Shown: in pieces, positions 1 to 11,584 of the stretch
Numbering within the stretch: position 1 is the stretch's first letter
Layout: the number at the start of each line of letters is the position of its first letter
Origin: Dermacentor variabilis
Taxonomy: Eukaryota; Arthropoda; Arachnida; Ixodida; Ixodidae
Direction of reading: 5' to 3'
Assembly (NCBI RefSeq): GCF_050947875.1
Contig: NC_134574.1
Coordinates: 104,769,469 to 104,833,468, forward strand
Length of the DNA stretch: 64,000 bases
Notes under the pieces: model-generated
What the model was told of the DNA's origin: nothing
Databases searched by the model: none
Seen by the model: the letters and a program-made list of their open reading frames with translations, nothing else
Program-made: the position numbers and the translations under genes

Positions 1-1355
1 CTGCAAGCAAAATTACGCAAATAGTAATGCTTTAGTGCAATCCACTTCTCTGCATGGATATTAATAACGTATTCTCGTTCTCCAGAAATTGTCACTCAAG
101 GACATATTAGTATTATTCATATATGAATACAGATTATTTGGCGATTAGTAGCGGTCACTGAATGCCAGTGTTCGAGCATGCACTGAAAAGTGATGGCAAA
201 TATTTATAACTCTGTGAATTAAGTTTGTTCGCACTGCCTAGATAAATTTTGTAGGCAGGCATGCACTCGTTCGTCATATGTTAATTTGAGCTCCCGTTTC
301 TTTTTTCATGACTGAGAGCGCGAAACCACGGTTATGGTTTGCAAGCAGCCGGGGCAGAGTGCGGGAGGCAAGACCTGTTGGTTTAATTTCGGGATCTGCC
401 CATTTTACGTTCTTTACACATCTGGAATATTCCAGCCGCAGCTAGTAAAACTATGCCGTCCTGTCCGCTTTAGGTCGCATCAATTCAAAGTATTACAACT
501 CTATTCTATATCTTTTGGGACGTCATTATTTGGTGCTGTAGGTTCTATAGGTACGCTTAGCTACTATAAGAGGGTACCCCAAACGTTCCTCGATATTTTG
601 GATGCCAGTACATTTTTTTCATCACGTTTGACAATTTCGACTTTCGTCATATTTTAAAGACTTCATTTCTGATGTGTATTAAATCGTCCCTTTTAGTAGA
701 AACTCTTATACTCAAAGTGGGTCTTCCAGAAACCAGGGTAAATATTTCCCATAAAAAGAAACCATTGCCATATTTATCCAATGTGCGGGCTACTGGCAGT
801 AACTGGCTCCCATACATAAGAAATCGTTGTAGTACCAACCTTATAATAGTGTGTATTTAAGCGATAGGTGGCGCATTACAAGTGATGCGTGCATTATTTC
901 CCTGACGAACGCTTTCCTCTTATGCCATGGCGATCTTTCCACAGAAAGTGGAACCGTTATTCAGAATCACCACGTATTTAATGGCGATACCCACAGCGCG
1001 TGAGTTTGTAGAGCCGCACAACGCACCACAGAGCAATATGGGATGTGCATCAAATTTTGGCAAAGAACGCGTCCCGTAACTACTCCATTCAATGTCCGCT
1101 AGATTATGCAATATCTCACTTTTTACAAGGAAATAATAATAAGCGAACTCAAATATTTTGTTGTTAGGTTAACACGTGGTCAGAAATGTGACACACACAT
1201 AAGAAGCTTCGCTACCATGCACTGCACTGCGCAAACTGTTCTACCTTAAACGATGCCTAAGTCCTGTTAGCTCCGCCCTCCAAACCCCTAGCTTAAGTGA
1301 CCTTCGTGAGAGCTGTTTTAGAGTAAGCTAACACAGTATGGGGGTTTTGGCATTC
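1..1355. other. No recognisable feature
   Basis: AT-rich sequence with only short open frames that lack any motif I recognise. No repeat, RNA gene or splice-supported exon could be supported. Confidence 0.5.
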
Positions 1356-1359
1356 CGAA

Positions 1360-1830
1360 GACTAAGATTACAAGAAACGACTAGAAACTACTCTGCATAC
1401 GGCTGTTAGGTTTATTCGCAACAATGTAAACTTACGTATTCCCCTTCTGATCTGTTCGTTGCCTAGCTTTGACCTTACGATGTTAGAAACTGGAGCGATG
1501 CAGTCTGACCAACATTTCCGTTCAAAATTCTGCATAATAATTACAAGATGGACCACTCTAAACATGTCTTTCTTATCCACATTCACATGAAAGCCGACAT
1601 GAGCATCATAATATAATGGTAAAATATTCTCACAGGGTCGACGTATTTAAACACAAGTTATTTCCACCTGCAATATGGAAGTGGAACCAATTAGATCACG
1701 ATATATCTAACAGTGATGCTCTGTCTGAAACGCATGCGGATATAGAGGCAATGAATTTAAACAAACGACCTGCACAATCGCCCATTTCAACACACTTACA
1801 ATGTCACTGTGAAGGACTGTCTTGAATCAT
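1360..1830 (+). pseudogene. LINE ORF2 C-terminal fragment (CR1/L2/Jockey-like), decayed
   Basis: In one forward frame, interrupted by several stops, the translation contains phrases typical of the C-terminal end of CR1/L2/Jockey-type reverse transcriptase polyproteins: YSPSDL, then FKILHNNYKMDHSKHV, then after a break HRVDVFKHKLFPPAIWKWN, which corresponds to the familiar 'FFPRTIxxWNxLP' block that ends these proteins. The last part is open from 1616 to 1825. The fragment lacks the endonuclease and catalytic reverse transcriptase domains, so it is a 5'-truncated dead copy. AT-rich sequence with an ATTAAA-like signal near 1930 follows and may be its 3' UTR. Clade assignment is inference; that it is a retrotransposon tail is moderately supported. 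Confidence 0.5.
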
Positions 1831-1839
1831 GTTGTTGCC

Positions 1840-2277
1840 TTCCTTTTCTTGTAGTGCCTGTTTTATTCCTTCCTGTGTATCTTAAATTTTATTGTGCACT
1901 TTCTTCCTCTGTGTTGAACTTAGTGTGCCTATTAAAGAAGTGAACACTTCCCCGTCATTTATGTCACTTGCATAAAAGGCTGGAAAAAACCAGATGAGCA
2001 AATATGTGTCGAACATTTATTTGCCACTGCATACGTCTATAATAAAGGAAGTATTTCATCGCATGAGGTGATTCATAAAATGAAAAGAACAGCAGGTGCA
2101 AGTGGGAAAACAATAAAAAAACCTGTAGAGAACGTTTCGGCAAGGGTCTGGCATTTATCAACAGTAGGATTTCAAGTGTGCGATTCCAATCTCATTCATG
2201 ATGAAAGCTGGATCGTGGCCGGCCGGAACCTCAAAATTAAACATCGCTTTTTGCTTTTCCATGTGCGCCTGCAGTTC

Positions 2278-2280
<3 letters not shown>
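1840..2280. other. No recognisable feature
   Basis: Probable 3' UTR of the preceding LINE fragment followed by unassigned AT-rich sequence up to the (TA)n tract. Confidence 0.4.

Positions 2281-2350
<70 letters not shown>
2281..2350. repeat. (TA)35 microsatellite
   Basis: Uninterrupted AT dinucleotide run of about 70 bases. It directly borders the LTR that starts at 2351 and continues as a short AT run on the other side of that LTR, so the LTR appears to have inserted into the tract. Confidence 0.98.
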
Positions 2351-2352
<2 letters not shown>

Positions 2353-2410
2353 CCACGTGGAGTGACATGTGAAGAACACAGTAGCAATACTGTGAAAGAC
2401 GAAACTAACT

Positions 2411-2416
2411 TTTATT
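2411..2416 (-). terminator. Polyadenylation signal of the solo LTR
   Basis: Minus-strand AATAAA within CCCAATAAAAGTT, downstream of the TATA box and about 60 bases before the LTR end, as expected for the R/U5 part of an LTR. Confidence 0.6.
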
Positions 2417-2520
2417 GGGCGAGCCTGTGCCCACAAAAGCAGGATACACTTAAAGAACGGCGACAACGGCAAACACAATCGGCGATCATCAAACTCTGAT
2501 CAGCGGGTCAAGCACGTCGG

Positions 2521-2528
2521 CTTTTATA
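2521..2528 (-). promoter_or_regulatory. TATA box of the solo LTR
   Basis: Minus-strand TATAAAAG inside the LTR, about 110 bases upstream of its AATAAA; it marks the U3/R region. The related LTR at the window end has TATAAAA in the equivalent place. Confidence 0.65.
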
Positions 2529-2774
2529 GATTAGTCGTCGAACCTTCCAGAGTAACCGCTGCGACCTGCATGCCTTGCACAAAGTTCTACACCATTCGCG
2601 TCGCGCATACATGCAATCAGATTACACAAGGTTCGGCGACAAAAGACAGCGGATAGAATCATTGATAACATTCTAGAAACTTTCGATACATGTAGACGCG
2701 TCCTGCACTGAGCGATAACATTTCTTAGACGTTAAAAGCGCTGACCCGTCAAAGACAAAGGAGTTCATGTGTCA

Positions 2775-3082
2775 ATATATATTAGAACGTATCTCGATGA
2801 CTCCGAGGCGATACGCAAACAAAGAGAAGGGCACAAGCACGAATGTGTGGTTTAGTGATAATTAGGCTGAGGGGCTAGTTTTCGTCAGAGTGAGCGTGAC
2901 GTCCCTGCGACGAAGTGTGAGCTTCCAGTCAGAGAGTCAGTGAACCCGACATTTCGGACGCCTCTCGTCTTCCCCTGCGTAATGAGCTGGCTTCTCAAAC
3001 GGCAGTGACTTGAAGGTGTTCGCATACCGCTCCCCTAATAAGGAAAACCAGCACGCGCCACACGCCTTGAATCCGTAGTCCT
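2775..3082. other. No recognisable feature
   Basis: Unassigned sequence between the solo LTR and the LINE fragment; begins with a short AT run that is the continuation of the microsatellite. Confidence 0.4.
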
Positions 3083-3629
3083 ATATTTTTTTTATTGCGA
3101 CAGCGTGCCTTCTGGCATAAAGAAATATTTAAACGTGTAGATACACTCCGGATTCGCGGAGGAAGTCCAGCAATATCCGGTGGTGGGGCCCCAAGATCCA
3201 ACTTTCTACATCTGGCGGCCGACCTGGGGGTGGTCCACATCGAAGCAGGTGTTTCTGGCGGAGGGCATGTAGAGAAGGACAAGTCCAGAGGAGGTGCCCA
3301 GTGTCCACCTCGCAGACAGGAGCGGGACAGAAGGGGCAGGAATCGCTGATGGAGGCACGGTACTGTGCCGAACATGACCAGGTTACCGCAGGGGTGATGG
3401 CGACACGCAGGCGTAACCTTCGTACCAAGACCTCTTCCCAGCGCCCTAGGCCGCCAGAGAGGTCGGTGCCACACGGTGGGAGGAGTGTTTGCGTGGTGCG
3501 CCAAAGGTGTTCTTTTTCTGTGAGGAGCCTTGTCTCCGGAGAGGTGGGGGCCAGTTGAAGTGGACGTGAAGGTTTGTTATGGCTCGCTGCATTCACTAAA
3601 GCTTGTGTAGCATGCGCATATATGGCCAT
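3083..3629 (-). pseudogene. LINE ORF2 C-terminal fragment (I/R1-like), 5'-truncated
   Basis: Minus-strand open frame (3629 down to a stop at 3129) of about 166 residues. Its C-terminal half carries the cysteine-histidine cluster that follows RNase H or reverse transcriptase in I/R1-type ORF2 proteins: CPFC, then CEVDTGHLLWTCP, and ends with HHRILLDFLRESGVYL, the usual short helix before the stop. After the stop the minus strand reaches AATAAAAAAAATA at about 3083, a plausible polyadenylation signal and A-tail. Catalytic domains are absent, so this is a dead 5'-truncated insertion. It differs from the I-clade copies at 18.8 kb and 34.8 kb in sequence but shares the zinc cluster. Confidence 0.7.
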
Positions 3630-4293
<664 letters not shown>

Positions 4294-4329
4294 TCACCCC
4301 CGTCGGAAAAAGCACATTATTGGTGCGGC

Positions 4330-5615
4330 TCAACGGTCTGAGAAAGGTAGCGTTTGAGGAGACTGGACGTGGATGATGTCAGAGAGAGGTGAAGGCACCG
4401 TGGCATTCAGCGGAGACACTTCATATGTCACAGGGGTCACCTGGCGAAGAATGCGGTAACGGCCATAGTACCGTGAGAGGAATTTCTCCGAAAGACCAAC
4501 ACGCCGAGTTGGATACCAAACTAGCACAAAAGCACCTGGTTCGTAGTGCACGTCGAGATGGCGCTGGTCGTAACGGCACTTCTGGCGTGTCTGTGAAACA
4601 GCAAGACAAATGCGGGCAATCTGGCGTGCTTGGGTCACTGTGGCTATGATATCCCGAGTATACACTGTCGGCGAGGCGAGTCTGGTGGAAAGGAGAGTCT
4701 CGAAAGGCAAAGTCGGCTCACAGCCGAAGAGAAGCCAGAAGGGCGAATAGGCAGATGTGTCGTGGCGCGAGGAATTACAGGCGAACGTGACAAATGGTAG
4801 AGCAATGTCCCAGTTGCGATGATCGGAGGAAACATACATTGCTGACATGCCAGTTAATGGGCGGTTCAGGCGTTCGGTAAGACCGTTAGTTAGAGGATGG
4901 TAACCGGTAGTAATTTTGTGTTTAGTAGCACATGATCGAAGTAGGTCGTCCATGACTTCGGCAAGAAAGTACCTGCCGCGAGTGGGGAGAAGTTGACGAG
5001 GTGCACCGTGGTGCAAGATAACGTCGTAAGGCAAGAAATCAGCGACGTCTGTGTCACAGCCGGTCGGTAGGGCTCTAGTAATAGCATAGCGAGTTGTATA
5101 GTCCGTAGCGACGGCAATCCACCTATTTCCGTCATTTGAATAGGCAATGGTCCGAGAAGATCAACGCCAACGCGAAAAAAAGGGTCGGCCATTATATTCA
5201 AAGGCTGCAGCGGTCCGGCAGGAGGCACAGCTGGTCTTTTCCGGCGTTGACACGACTCACACGCGGCAACATAGCGCCTGACGGAGCGGTTCAGACGGGG
5301 CCAGAAAAACCACCACCAAATTCGGTCATAAGTCCCCGTGACGCCAAGGTGTCCAGCTGGCGGAACGTCGTGCAGCTGCTGCAGTACAATCTGTCATAGA
5401 TGAGACGGAATGACGGTTAGGAGCTCGGGCCCGTCGGGGTGCATGTTGCAGCGATACAGGATGCCATTTTGTACTACGAACATGCGAAGCGATGGGTCAG
5501 ACGGATCAGAGAGCAAGCGTTCGATAATGGGGCGTAATGACTCATCGCGTCGTTGTTCAACGCCAATGTCTTGCAAGGCAGAGAGCGAAAGAACGCAGAT
5601 CGGGGCAACATCCAC
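4330..5615 (-). pseudogene. Gypsy element 1 integrase, broken, catalytic Asp lost
   Basis: The frame from 5615 ends in a TGA at 5394 and continues in phase through an HHCC zinc domain (HDVPPAGH ... CESCQRR) that binds LTR ends, then FRVGVDLLGPLP containing the first catalytic aspartate. The frame shifts near 5120; the remaining core is in the frame 5034-4330, with GYHPLTNGLTERLNR supplying the catalytic glutamate region and a GPY/F-like C-terminal part. The second catalytic aspartate, normally in a T-D-R-G block, is absent: the sequence reads PTRGRYFL. The integrase could not act even without the stops. Confidence 0.85.
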
Positions 5616-5684
5616 GAAACCGTCCGGTACATCGACGGGATGACGAGACAGGCAGTCGGCGTCCTGATGTAGACAAGCCCACTT

Positions 5685-6990
5685 CTAGGCCAGAGTGTAT
5701 GTGTATTTTTGCAGCCTTAGGGCCCAGCGACCGAGGCGTCCGGTGGGATCCTTGATGGAGGAAAGCCAACAAAGAGCGTCGTGGTCGGTTGCGACTCTTA
5801 ATGGTCGATCATATATGTAGGATCGGAACTTGCCCACCGCCCAAATGAGGGCGATACACTCGAACTCAGTAATCGAGTAATTGCGCTTTGCAGGAGAGAG
5901 GAGACGGCTGGCGTAAGCGATGACGCGGTCATGCCCGCATTGGTGTTGAGCTAAATCTGCGCCACTGGCGTCAGTGCGGATATCTGTCGGAGCGGAGGCG
6001 CATAAATGGGCGAGAACAGGAGGTGTGGTGAGCAGCGTGATGAGCTGCGAGAAAGCAGACGCTTGTTCAGAGCCCCAAAAGAAAGGAACGCCTTTCTTGA
6101 GGAGGTCAGTCAGAGGACGGGCCACCTGGACAAAATTTTCCACAAACCTCCGAAAGTAAGAGCGAAGACCAATAAAGCTGCGAACATCTTTTGCACAAGT
6201 TGGTACCGGGAAATTCTGCACAGCCTGAACTTTAGCGGGGTTGGGGCGAACGGCTGACGAATCAACTAGGTGTCCGAGCATGGTTATTTGGCGGTGACTG
6301 AAGTGGCACTTGGGCGAGTTCAGCTGCAAGCCAGTGGTGCGCAAAATAGAAACAACAGATTAAAATCTTTCAAGGTGAGTCGCAAAAGTTGAAGAGAATA
6401 TGATGACGTCATCCAAGAAGCACAAACAGATGGACCATTTCAAACGACGCAAGAGCATGTCCATCATCCATTCAAAGGTCGCCGGGGCATGGCACAAGCC
6501 AAAAGGCGTTACCCGCAACTGATATAGACCGTCTGGTTTGACGAATGCGGTCTTTTCACGGTCCATTTCATCCACGGCAATTTGCCAATATCCAGAGCGA
6601 TTGTCTATAGATGAAAAATAAGTAGCACCGTGGAGACAAACCAGAGCATCGTCAATGCGGGGAAGTGGATATACATCTTTCTTGGTGATCGTGTTTAGAT
6701 GACGATAGTCAACGCAGAATTGCCAGATGTTACCCTTCTTTTTGACGAGAACAACAGGGGACGCCGACGGGCTGGAAGAGTGTTCAATAATCCCTTTGGC
6801 AAGCACCTTGCAACCTCGCGCTGGATAACTCGTCGCTCAGAGGGCGACACCCGGTTAGGCGTCGGCGAACAGGTGCTGGATCGCCGGTATTTATACGATG
6901 CTTCACGACCGTAGTTTTACACAAAGGGCGATCGTTCAGGTCGAAAATATCGGAGTAGGACTCCAGGAGGCCATGGAGCTCTGCGGCATG
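5685..6990 (-). pseudogene. Gypsy element 1 reverse transcriptase and RNase H, with in-frame stops
   Basis: The 6806-6360 frame holds the Ty3/gypsy reverse transcriptase core: SPVVLVKKK, FCVDYRHLN, PLPRID, SIDNRSGYWQI, PFGLCHAPATF and the catalytic box FLDDVIIFS (F-L-D-D in place of the usual Y-x-D-D). A TAA interrupts the same frame at 6360; reading resumes at once with LQLNSPKCHF and GHLVDS. RNase H follows: TDASG (first catalytic Asp), SITEFECIALIWAV (Glu) and VATDHDAL (Asp), to a TAG at 5685. The stops are in frame without a shift, which points to point mutation rather than programmed recoding. Confidence 0.88.
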
Positions 6991-7013
6991 TTGGGTTGAG
7001 AGCTCCGGTTAAA

Positions 7014-7701
7014 TCATCTTTGTAAAGTCGTCGGTCGGGGGTGATGCAGAAGGCGCAGAATCAGCATTAGTCGAAGATGGCACAACAGATAGAGCGGGAA
7101 TGTGGCACTCGTCCGTTGGTGACAACGTGGCAAGAGACATGCTTCCAGGATGGGAAGACATGTCTGATTGTCCGCAACATAAACGATGGTGTGCGGGATA
7201 GAGACATTGTGAGAAAGCAGAACTGAAGTCGCGGGAGCAAGGACATAGTCTCCGTCAGATACAGGTGGACAGGCTAAGACAGGGATGCAGGCAACTGCAA
7301 GAGATGGCAGGCGTATAAAATCGGCGGAACAAAGCTGAGTTGGAGCTTGAGCAGGAAGGTCAACGGGAACAGTTTGGGGTAGGTCAAGTTGTACAACACC
7401 GGCGGAACAGTCAATCAGAGCAGAATGGGTGGCCGAAAAGTCGAGTCCGAGGATAACATTGTGAGAGCAACGTTTGAGCACACTAAGCAAAACGGACGTG
7501 TGGCAACCGGCCGACACTGACATGAGCAGTACATATTCCAAGCACAGCCGGAGTTCCACTGTCGGCGACATGGAGCAGTGGAGTCGCAGCAGGAGTAAGT
7601 ACTTTCTTCAAGCGCGTTCGAAGCTCTGCACTCATGATGGAAATTTGGGCTCCAGTGTCGACGAGGGCTGTAACGGGTAAACCATCCACGTCCACGTCCA
7701 C
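7014..7701 (-). pseudogene. Gypsy element 1 aspartic protease region, frameshifted
   Basis: The frame from 7701 contains ALVDTGAQISIM, the retroviral-type aspartic protease active site (D-T-G, with A/S-x-I-S-x-M following). The frame shifts near 7550, and the second frame (7571-7014) continues with VILGLDFSATHSALID, the second conserved protease block ('ILGxDFL'). The enzyme would cleave the Gag-Pol polyprotein. The same second block is recognisable in the remnant at 12.7-12.95 kb. Confidence 0.8.
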
Positions 7702-7951
7702 AAGGTTCCGATTAGTAGGCAGGATCAGCAGATGAGTTTCAGGCCGGGGTTCTAGAGCAGCGTCACCTCCAGGAGATGCGCTAGTTAGTTTCCCGTCGGA
7801 GAGCGGCGACGGTAAGCAGGGGATGGAAAGCGACGCAGTTGGGGCGAATGGGAGTGGCGACTATGTGGTGATGGCGAGCGGCGGGTCGCAGTAGCTCGAG
7901 CGTTGTCAGGTGCCTCTTCAAGCTCGGTGGAGAATGATGGCGGGCGAGGAT

Positions 7952-8940
7952 TCAGTGGGTAGCGGCGGTAGGCGGGAAAGTTGGTCGAGAGTGGGCTGGC
8001 CAGGACCTTCGACAGTGGCGAGAGATGTGGCCCACACGTCCACAGTAAAAGCAGATGGGTCTATCGTCATGTGTGCGCCATTCGGCCGGGTTGCGATAGC
8101 TCGGATATGGACCGTATTGGCTCCGGTGAACAGGGCCAGAGGCAGAAGACGAAGCAATGTCAGGACGGCTGGTGGAGCAGATGGACGGAAGACCCACGTT
8201 GGCAAATTCTTGGCGAATGACCGACTGAATGAGAGACACAAGCGGCCGGGGATAGTCAAAGCACTGCCTCACTGATGTGGCAAGAGACGCTGCTTCGATT
8301 TCTTGCCGAACGATACGTACGAGGTTCTCGCAGGAGGTGGGCTCACGCGGTGGACAAATGTCTTCGCACGTCGATGAAGCTACGGTATTAGGTAGACGCG
8401 TAAACTGTCGAACTATGCGGCGACTCTGCGCGTCTTCAAAGTGGCGACATTCGCTAATGATCTCATTTAGTGTTGTTAAGTTCTTGTAAACAATCAGGTT
8501 AACCGCGTCGTCCGCGATGCCTTTTAATACGTGGCCGACCTTGTTTGCCTCTGCCATATTGTTATCCACTTTGCGGCAAAGAGCGAGGACGTCCTGGATA
8601 TACGCCACGTAAGATTCAGTGGACATCTGTACACGGGTCCCAAGGTCCTTCTTCGCGCACGTTGGCGGCCGACCTGCTTGCCGAACAAATCTCTAAGCTT
8701 CTGTTTGCACTGGTCCCGACTCGTAATCTTTTCTTCGTGTGTTTCGAACCAGACCCGTGCTGTTTTCTTGAGGTAGAATTTTATATTGGCCAGCATAGGC
8801 GTGTTATCTCACCTGTTGTGTGCGCTGACCCGCTCGTAATTTTGCAACCAGTCATCGATGTTAACGTTTTCGATCCCGGAAAACATGCCAGGGTCGTGAG
8901 GCTGGGCCAGGATGACCGTCGGTGGCGACGACGGGGCCAT
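7952..8940 (-). pseudogene. Gypsy element 1 gag, broken
   Basis: The minus-strand start codon at 8940 opens a Gag protein (MAPSSPPTVILAQ...). The capsid region has the motif W-x-E-T-H-E-E-K-I with F-x-L-K-K-T-A before it, typical of gypsy Gag. An in-frame TGA lies just before position 8796, and the frame changes near 8630; the second part runs from 8626 to a stop at 7952. Its end holds a CCHC zinc knuckle (CFYCGRVGHISRHC; C-x2-C-x4-H-x4-C) that binds packaged RNA in functional relatives. About 330 residues in all. The gypsy remnant at 12.5-14.3 kb encodes a related Gag. Confidence 0.8.
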
Positions 8941-9015
8941 GGTTGAACTCTCTCATTCGGATGACATGGCAGCCAGGTTACGTCCGCTGCGGAGCTCCTT
9001 CTTGCGCAAGTTATT

Positions 9016-9029
9016 ACCCCGCACCTCCA
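9016..9029 (-). promoter_or_regulatory. Candidate primer binding site
   Basis: Minus-strand TGGAGGTGCGGGGT, starting with the obligatory TGG about 8 bases after the 5' LTR. It is complementary to a tRNA 3' end ACCCCGCACCTCCA, which from memory fits an alanine tRNA acceptor/T-stem; identity not verified. Confidence 0.5.
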
Positions 9030-9037
9030 GCAATGAA

Positions 9038-9187
9038 GTTACGGGAAGAAAGAACCGTGCGTCTGTTTACAGATGGCTTTTAGTGGCTGAGCCAACAAGC
9101 GTAGAGCAGCGATTATGCTAAACTCGTCTTCGTCGTTCCTAAGGCCACCATCATCGTCCTGCTCTTTCCACATTACCGACTGTGACA
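9038..9187 (-). repeat. 5' LTR of gypsy element 1
   Basis: Same length and aligned along its whole length with 4145-4293. Its internal end is slightly eroded: where the other LTR has TGTTAC on the plus strand this one has AGTTAC. Confidence 0.88.
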
Positions 9188-9424
9188 ATATGTATTTTCA
9201 CGATGCCTCGAAAATCCCGCAAGGCAGCGTTAGTACATGAGAGGTGGTATGTGGATTGAGTTAACCAGAGAGAGATTGGACGGCGTTTTGAAGGGGCGTG
9301 TCCAGGTTTGTGGTAGTTAGTTTCGAAGCGAAACGACCTAGTTTCGCGTGCTGTGGAGGTAGTTGTTAGATGGCTAGAAATGGTTTTGAGCGCTAAGTAA
9401 TAAACGAAATATGAACACCCATAC

Positions 9425-9545
9425 TTATTTTCTATGATAGAGAGAGATAGAAATTTATTTACGGAAATACAGAGAGGGTCGGCCTGAGCTATAACTTGCC
9501 TTGGCCTGCTTTTCTGCACTACAGAAACGGGACGGAGATGAAAAA
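9425..9545 (-). mobile_element. 3' tail of a non-LTR retrotransposon
   Basis: Minus strand: a GC-moderate segment ending GTAAATAAATTTCTATCTCTCTCTATC. The AATAAA followed by a (TC)n-rich tail resembles the 3' ends of other LINE fragments in this window (18.64, 35.1, 41.3 kb). No coding part is present. Family not assigned. Confidence 0.4.
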
Positions 9546-11584
9546 AGCTGATTAATGATGATGATCATGATGATGTGATGAAATGAGGAGATGGATATAT
9601 ACAAGTTCACGAAGTTCTAATATGTCTAAAGCCGTTTGTCAAGCCCATTGACTTGTAGAAAAGCTATAGCGGCAATTATTAGGGACGCGATGTTTGTATT
9701 AGGCCAAAAACCTCAAATAAATTTGTCTGACAGCTGCCTCTCATTAACGTTTGCAGTGGAAGAGGCCAGTTTCTGTCGTTTTTGCGCGTACGTGCAAGAT
9801 TTGGCCTACATTTTTTTTTGTAGTAAAGGAGTCAATAAACTCACTGACGGATCTCCTACATTCATTCGTTGCACGTCCTGCAGCAGTTGTCTTCACCTAA
9901 CGTTTGTGTCAAGGAGCTCCCTTTCCTCACCATGCTAGTTGGCGGTTGTGGAGCCTCATGGCAGTGACCAACTCCAAGCGTACGTTCAGGTTAGCTGGTT
10001 TCGCCGCCCAGACTCACGTCGCATCCGTCAAACACGCAGACTGGACTTTATTTAGGTGGTATTTCGATACGGACTGTCAGATTACGACACCTCTTTCCGG
10101 AATAGAGGATATTATTACATCTATAGCAGAACCGTCATAAAAACTGCTTTGTTGCGGTCGTATGCTAGTCCTTATATATACGTCAGAAGTACGTTCAAAA
10201 TGTTAGGCACGTATGACTAGGAATAGGAAATCTAAGAGCCTTTGCGAGAACATAAAGTATGATTTTTTTTATTTGTAGTGTGTTTAATTGTTCCCAACAC
10301 CTCCTGCAATAGCATTTGAATATCATGAAGATGTTGTGCATCAACGGTTGACAAAACACGATTGTATTGTCATTCAATTTCGTACACAAATTAATCGATA
10401 TTGCTTATAGCTTACGCGTACATTCTTCTCTGATTTCGCGTACTAGATGACACTCATTACGCCTTTATTTTTATGAACCTATGAGAACAGTACTTAAAAT
10501 GCTTAATGCCCTTCAATATTCCCCCAATACGAAACATTTTCTCGCAAGCACTTCGTCGGCAATGTTTATAGAATATCTCTTAAGCCTTTGCTGCGATTGT
10601 GAGGTCTCACAAACGCCTCGGGAGAAACACTATGCCACGTTTCGATTCTGCCATGTCTGGAATTTCGCCTGGTAGAAGTGCAGAGATATGAACGTTGCAG
10701 GCAACGATTATCAGTTATAAGCCCTAGAAGCATCATAACGACATAATGAGTGCCTCGAAAAATATCTTGCCAGTGGAGGTGTTCGAGTATTACATATTTT
10801 AAATATGAACCGAATAGTCTTAACTTTTCTGTCTGTACTTGATTCCATAATTCACGGTTCTAAATTGTTCAATATTAGTGGCTGTTAGAGAATAAACAAT
10901 GAAAACAAGATCTCGGAGTGATAGGACCGACGGGGACCCATCCAGCGGGGCCTATTGCGAACGAGTCTTCTGCACCAAAGTCCCCGTTGCTGCAAAGAGG
11001 CACAAGTTCTCGTATCATAGCAGGGAGCAGGTAACATATTCACAATGACCTTCGTTCAAGGATGTCCCGACTTTAGGCAGCAAACGAATTTGTTTCGTTA
11101 AGGTAGAACAATTTTTCTTTCGTTTTCAATATTTTATCCACGTTCCGCTTTTAATTCACCTCTATTGCTGCAGCTGCGCACTTAGTTCCTGCAACGAGCA
11201 GGACATTGTACGTCTATGTGCTGACGTATTTTGATAAGAAAGCATCAAATGGCTCACTTGGCGAGAAAGTCGGTGTCTGTATCAGCGAAACGTCATCTGA
11301 ATTCTCACTGGTGGCAATGCCACGTGACGTGCACACATCGACGGAGCAGAGGGGGCCAAAGGGAACGCCTATGGCCGCACTGGCACGCCAGGTGTTTTTC
11401 AGGGGCTAGGGGAGGAGGACATCGCCGCGATGCCCACCTCACCCTCACTCTCGTCTTCGAAAGCCTGTGTTATAACTTTGAAATAACTTGGAAAAGAAAA
11501 ACATCGGTGGTAGAGAGCTTCGCACCTATACGACCGAACGCCCAGAAGCCGAGTGTTTTGCTCACTGGACTAAAGCAGTGCCTA
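9546..11584. other. No recognisable feature
   Basis: Contains an imperfect GATGATGAT run at 9555-9580 and short open frames without motifs. The part from about 9620 to 9900 has the look of old repeat sequence, but I cannot name it. Confidence 0.4.

Larger units (their letters stand above)
2351..2774 (-). mobile_element. Solo LTR of a Ty3/gypsy-like retrotransposon
   Basis: A 424-bp unit bounded by TG at 2351 and CA at 2774, flanked on both sides by ATAT, consistent with a 4-5 bp target duplication made in the (TA)n tract (the duplication is weak evidence because the site is itself repetitive). Read on the minus strand it has the order expected of an LTR: TATA box CTATAAAAG (2521-2528), polyadenylation signal AATAAA (2411-2416) and a terminus ending ACGTGGCA. 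No internal coding region or partner LTR lies nearby, so it is a solo LTR, the usual product of LTR-LTR recombination. The last 260 bases of the window are a second, diverged member of the family in the opposite orientation. Confidence 0.8.

Noticed and set aside
2196..2499. Open frames rich in Tyr-Ile repeats on both strands
   Set aside because: They are translations of the (TA)n microsatellite; the same happens at 12.3, 55.6 and 57.8 kb.
6345..6362. Programmed readthrough at the stop between RT and RNase H
   Set aside because: Other in-frame stops and frameshifts occur elsewhere in the same element and the integrase is mutated; decay is simpler.
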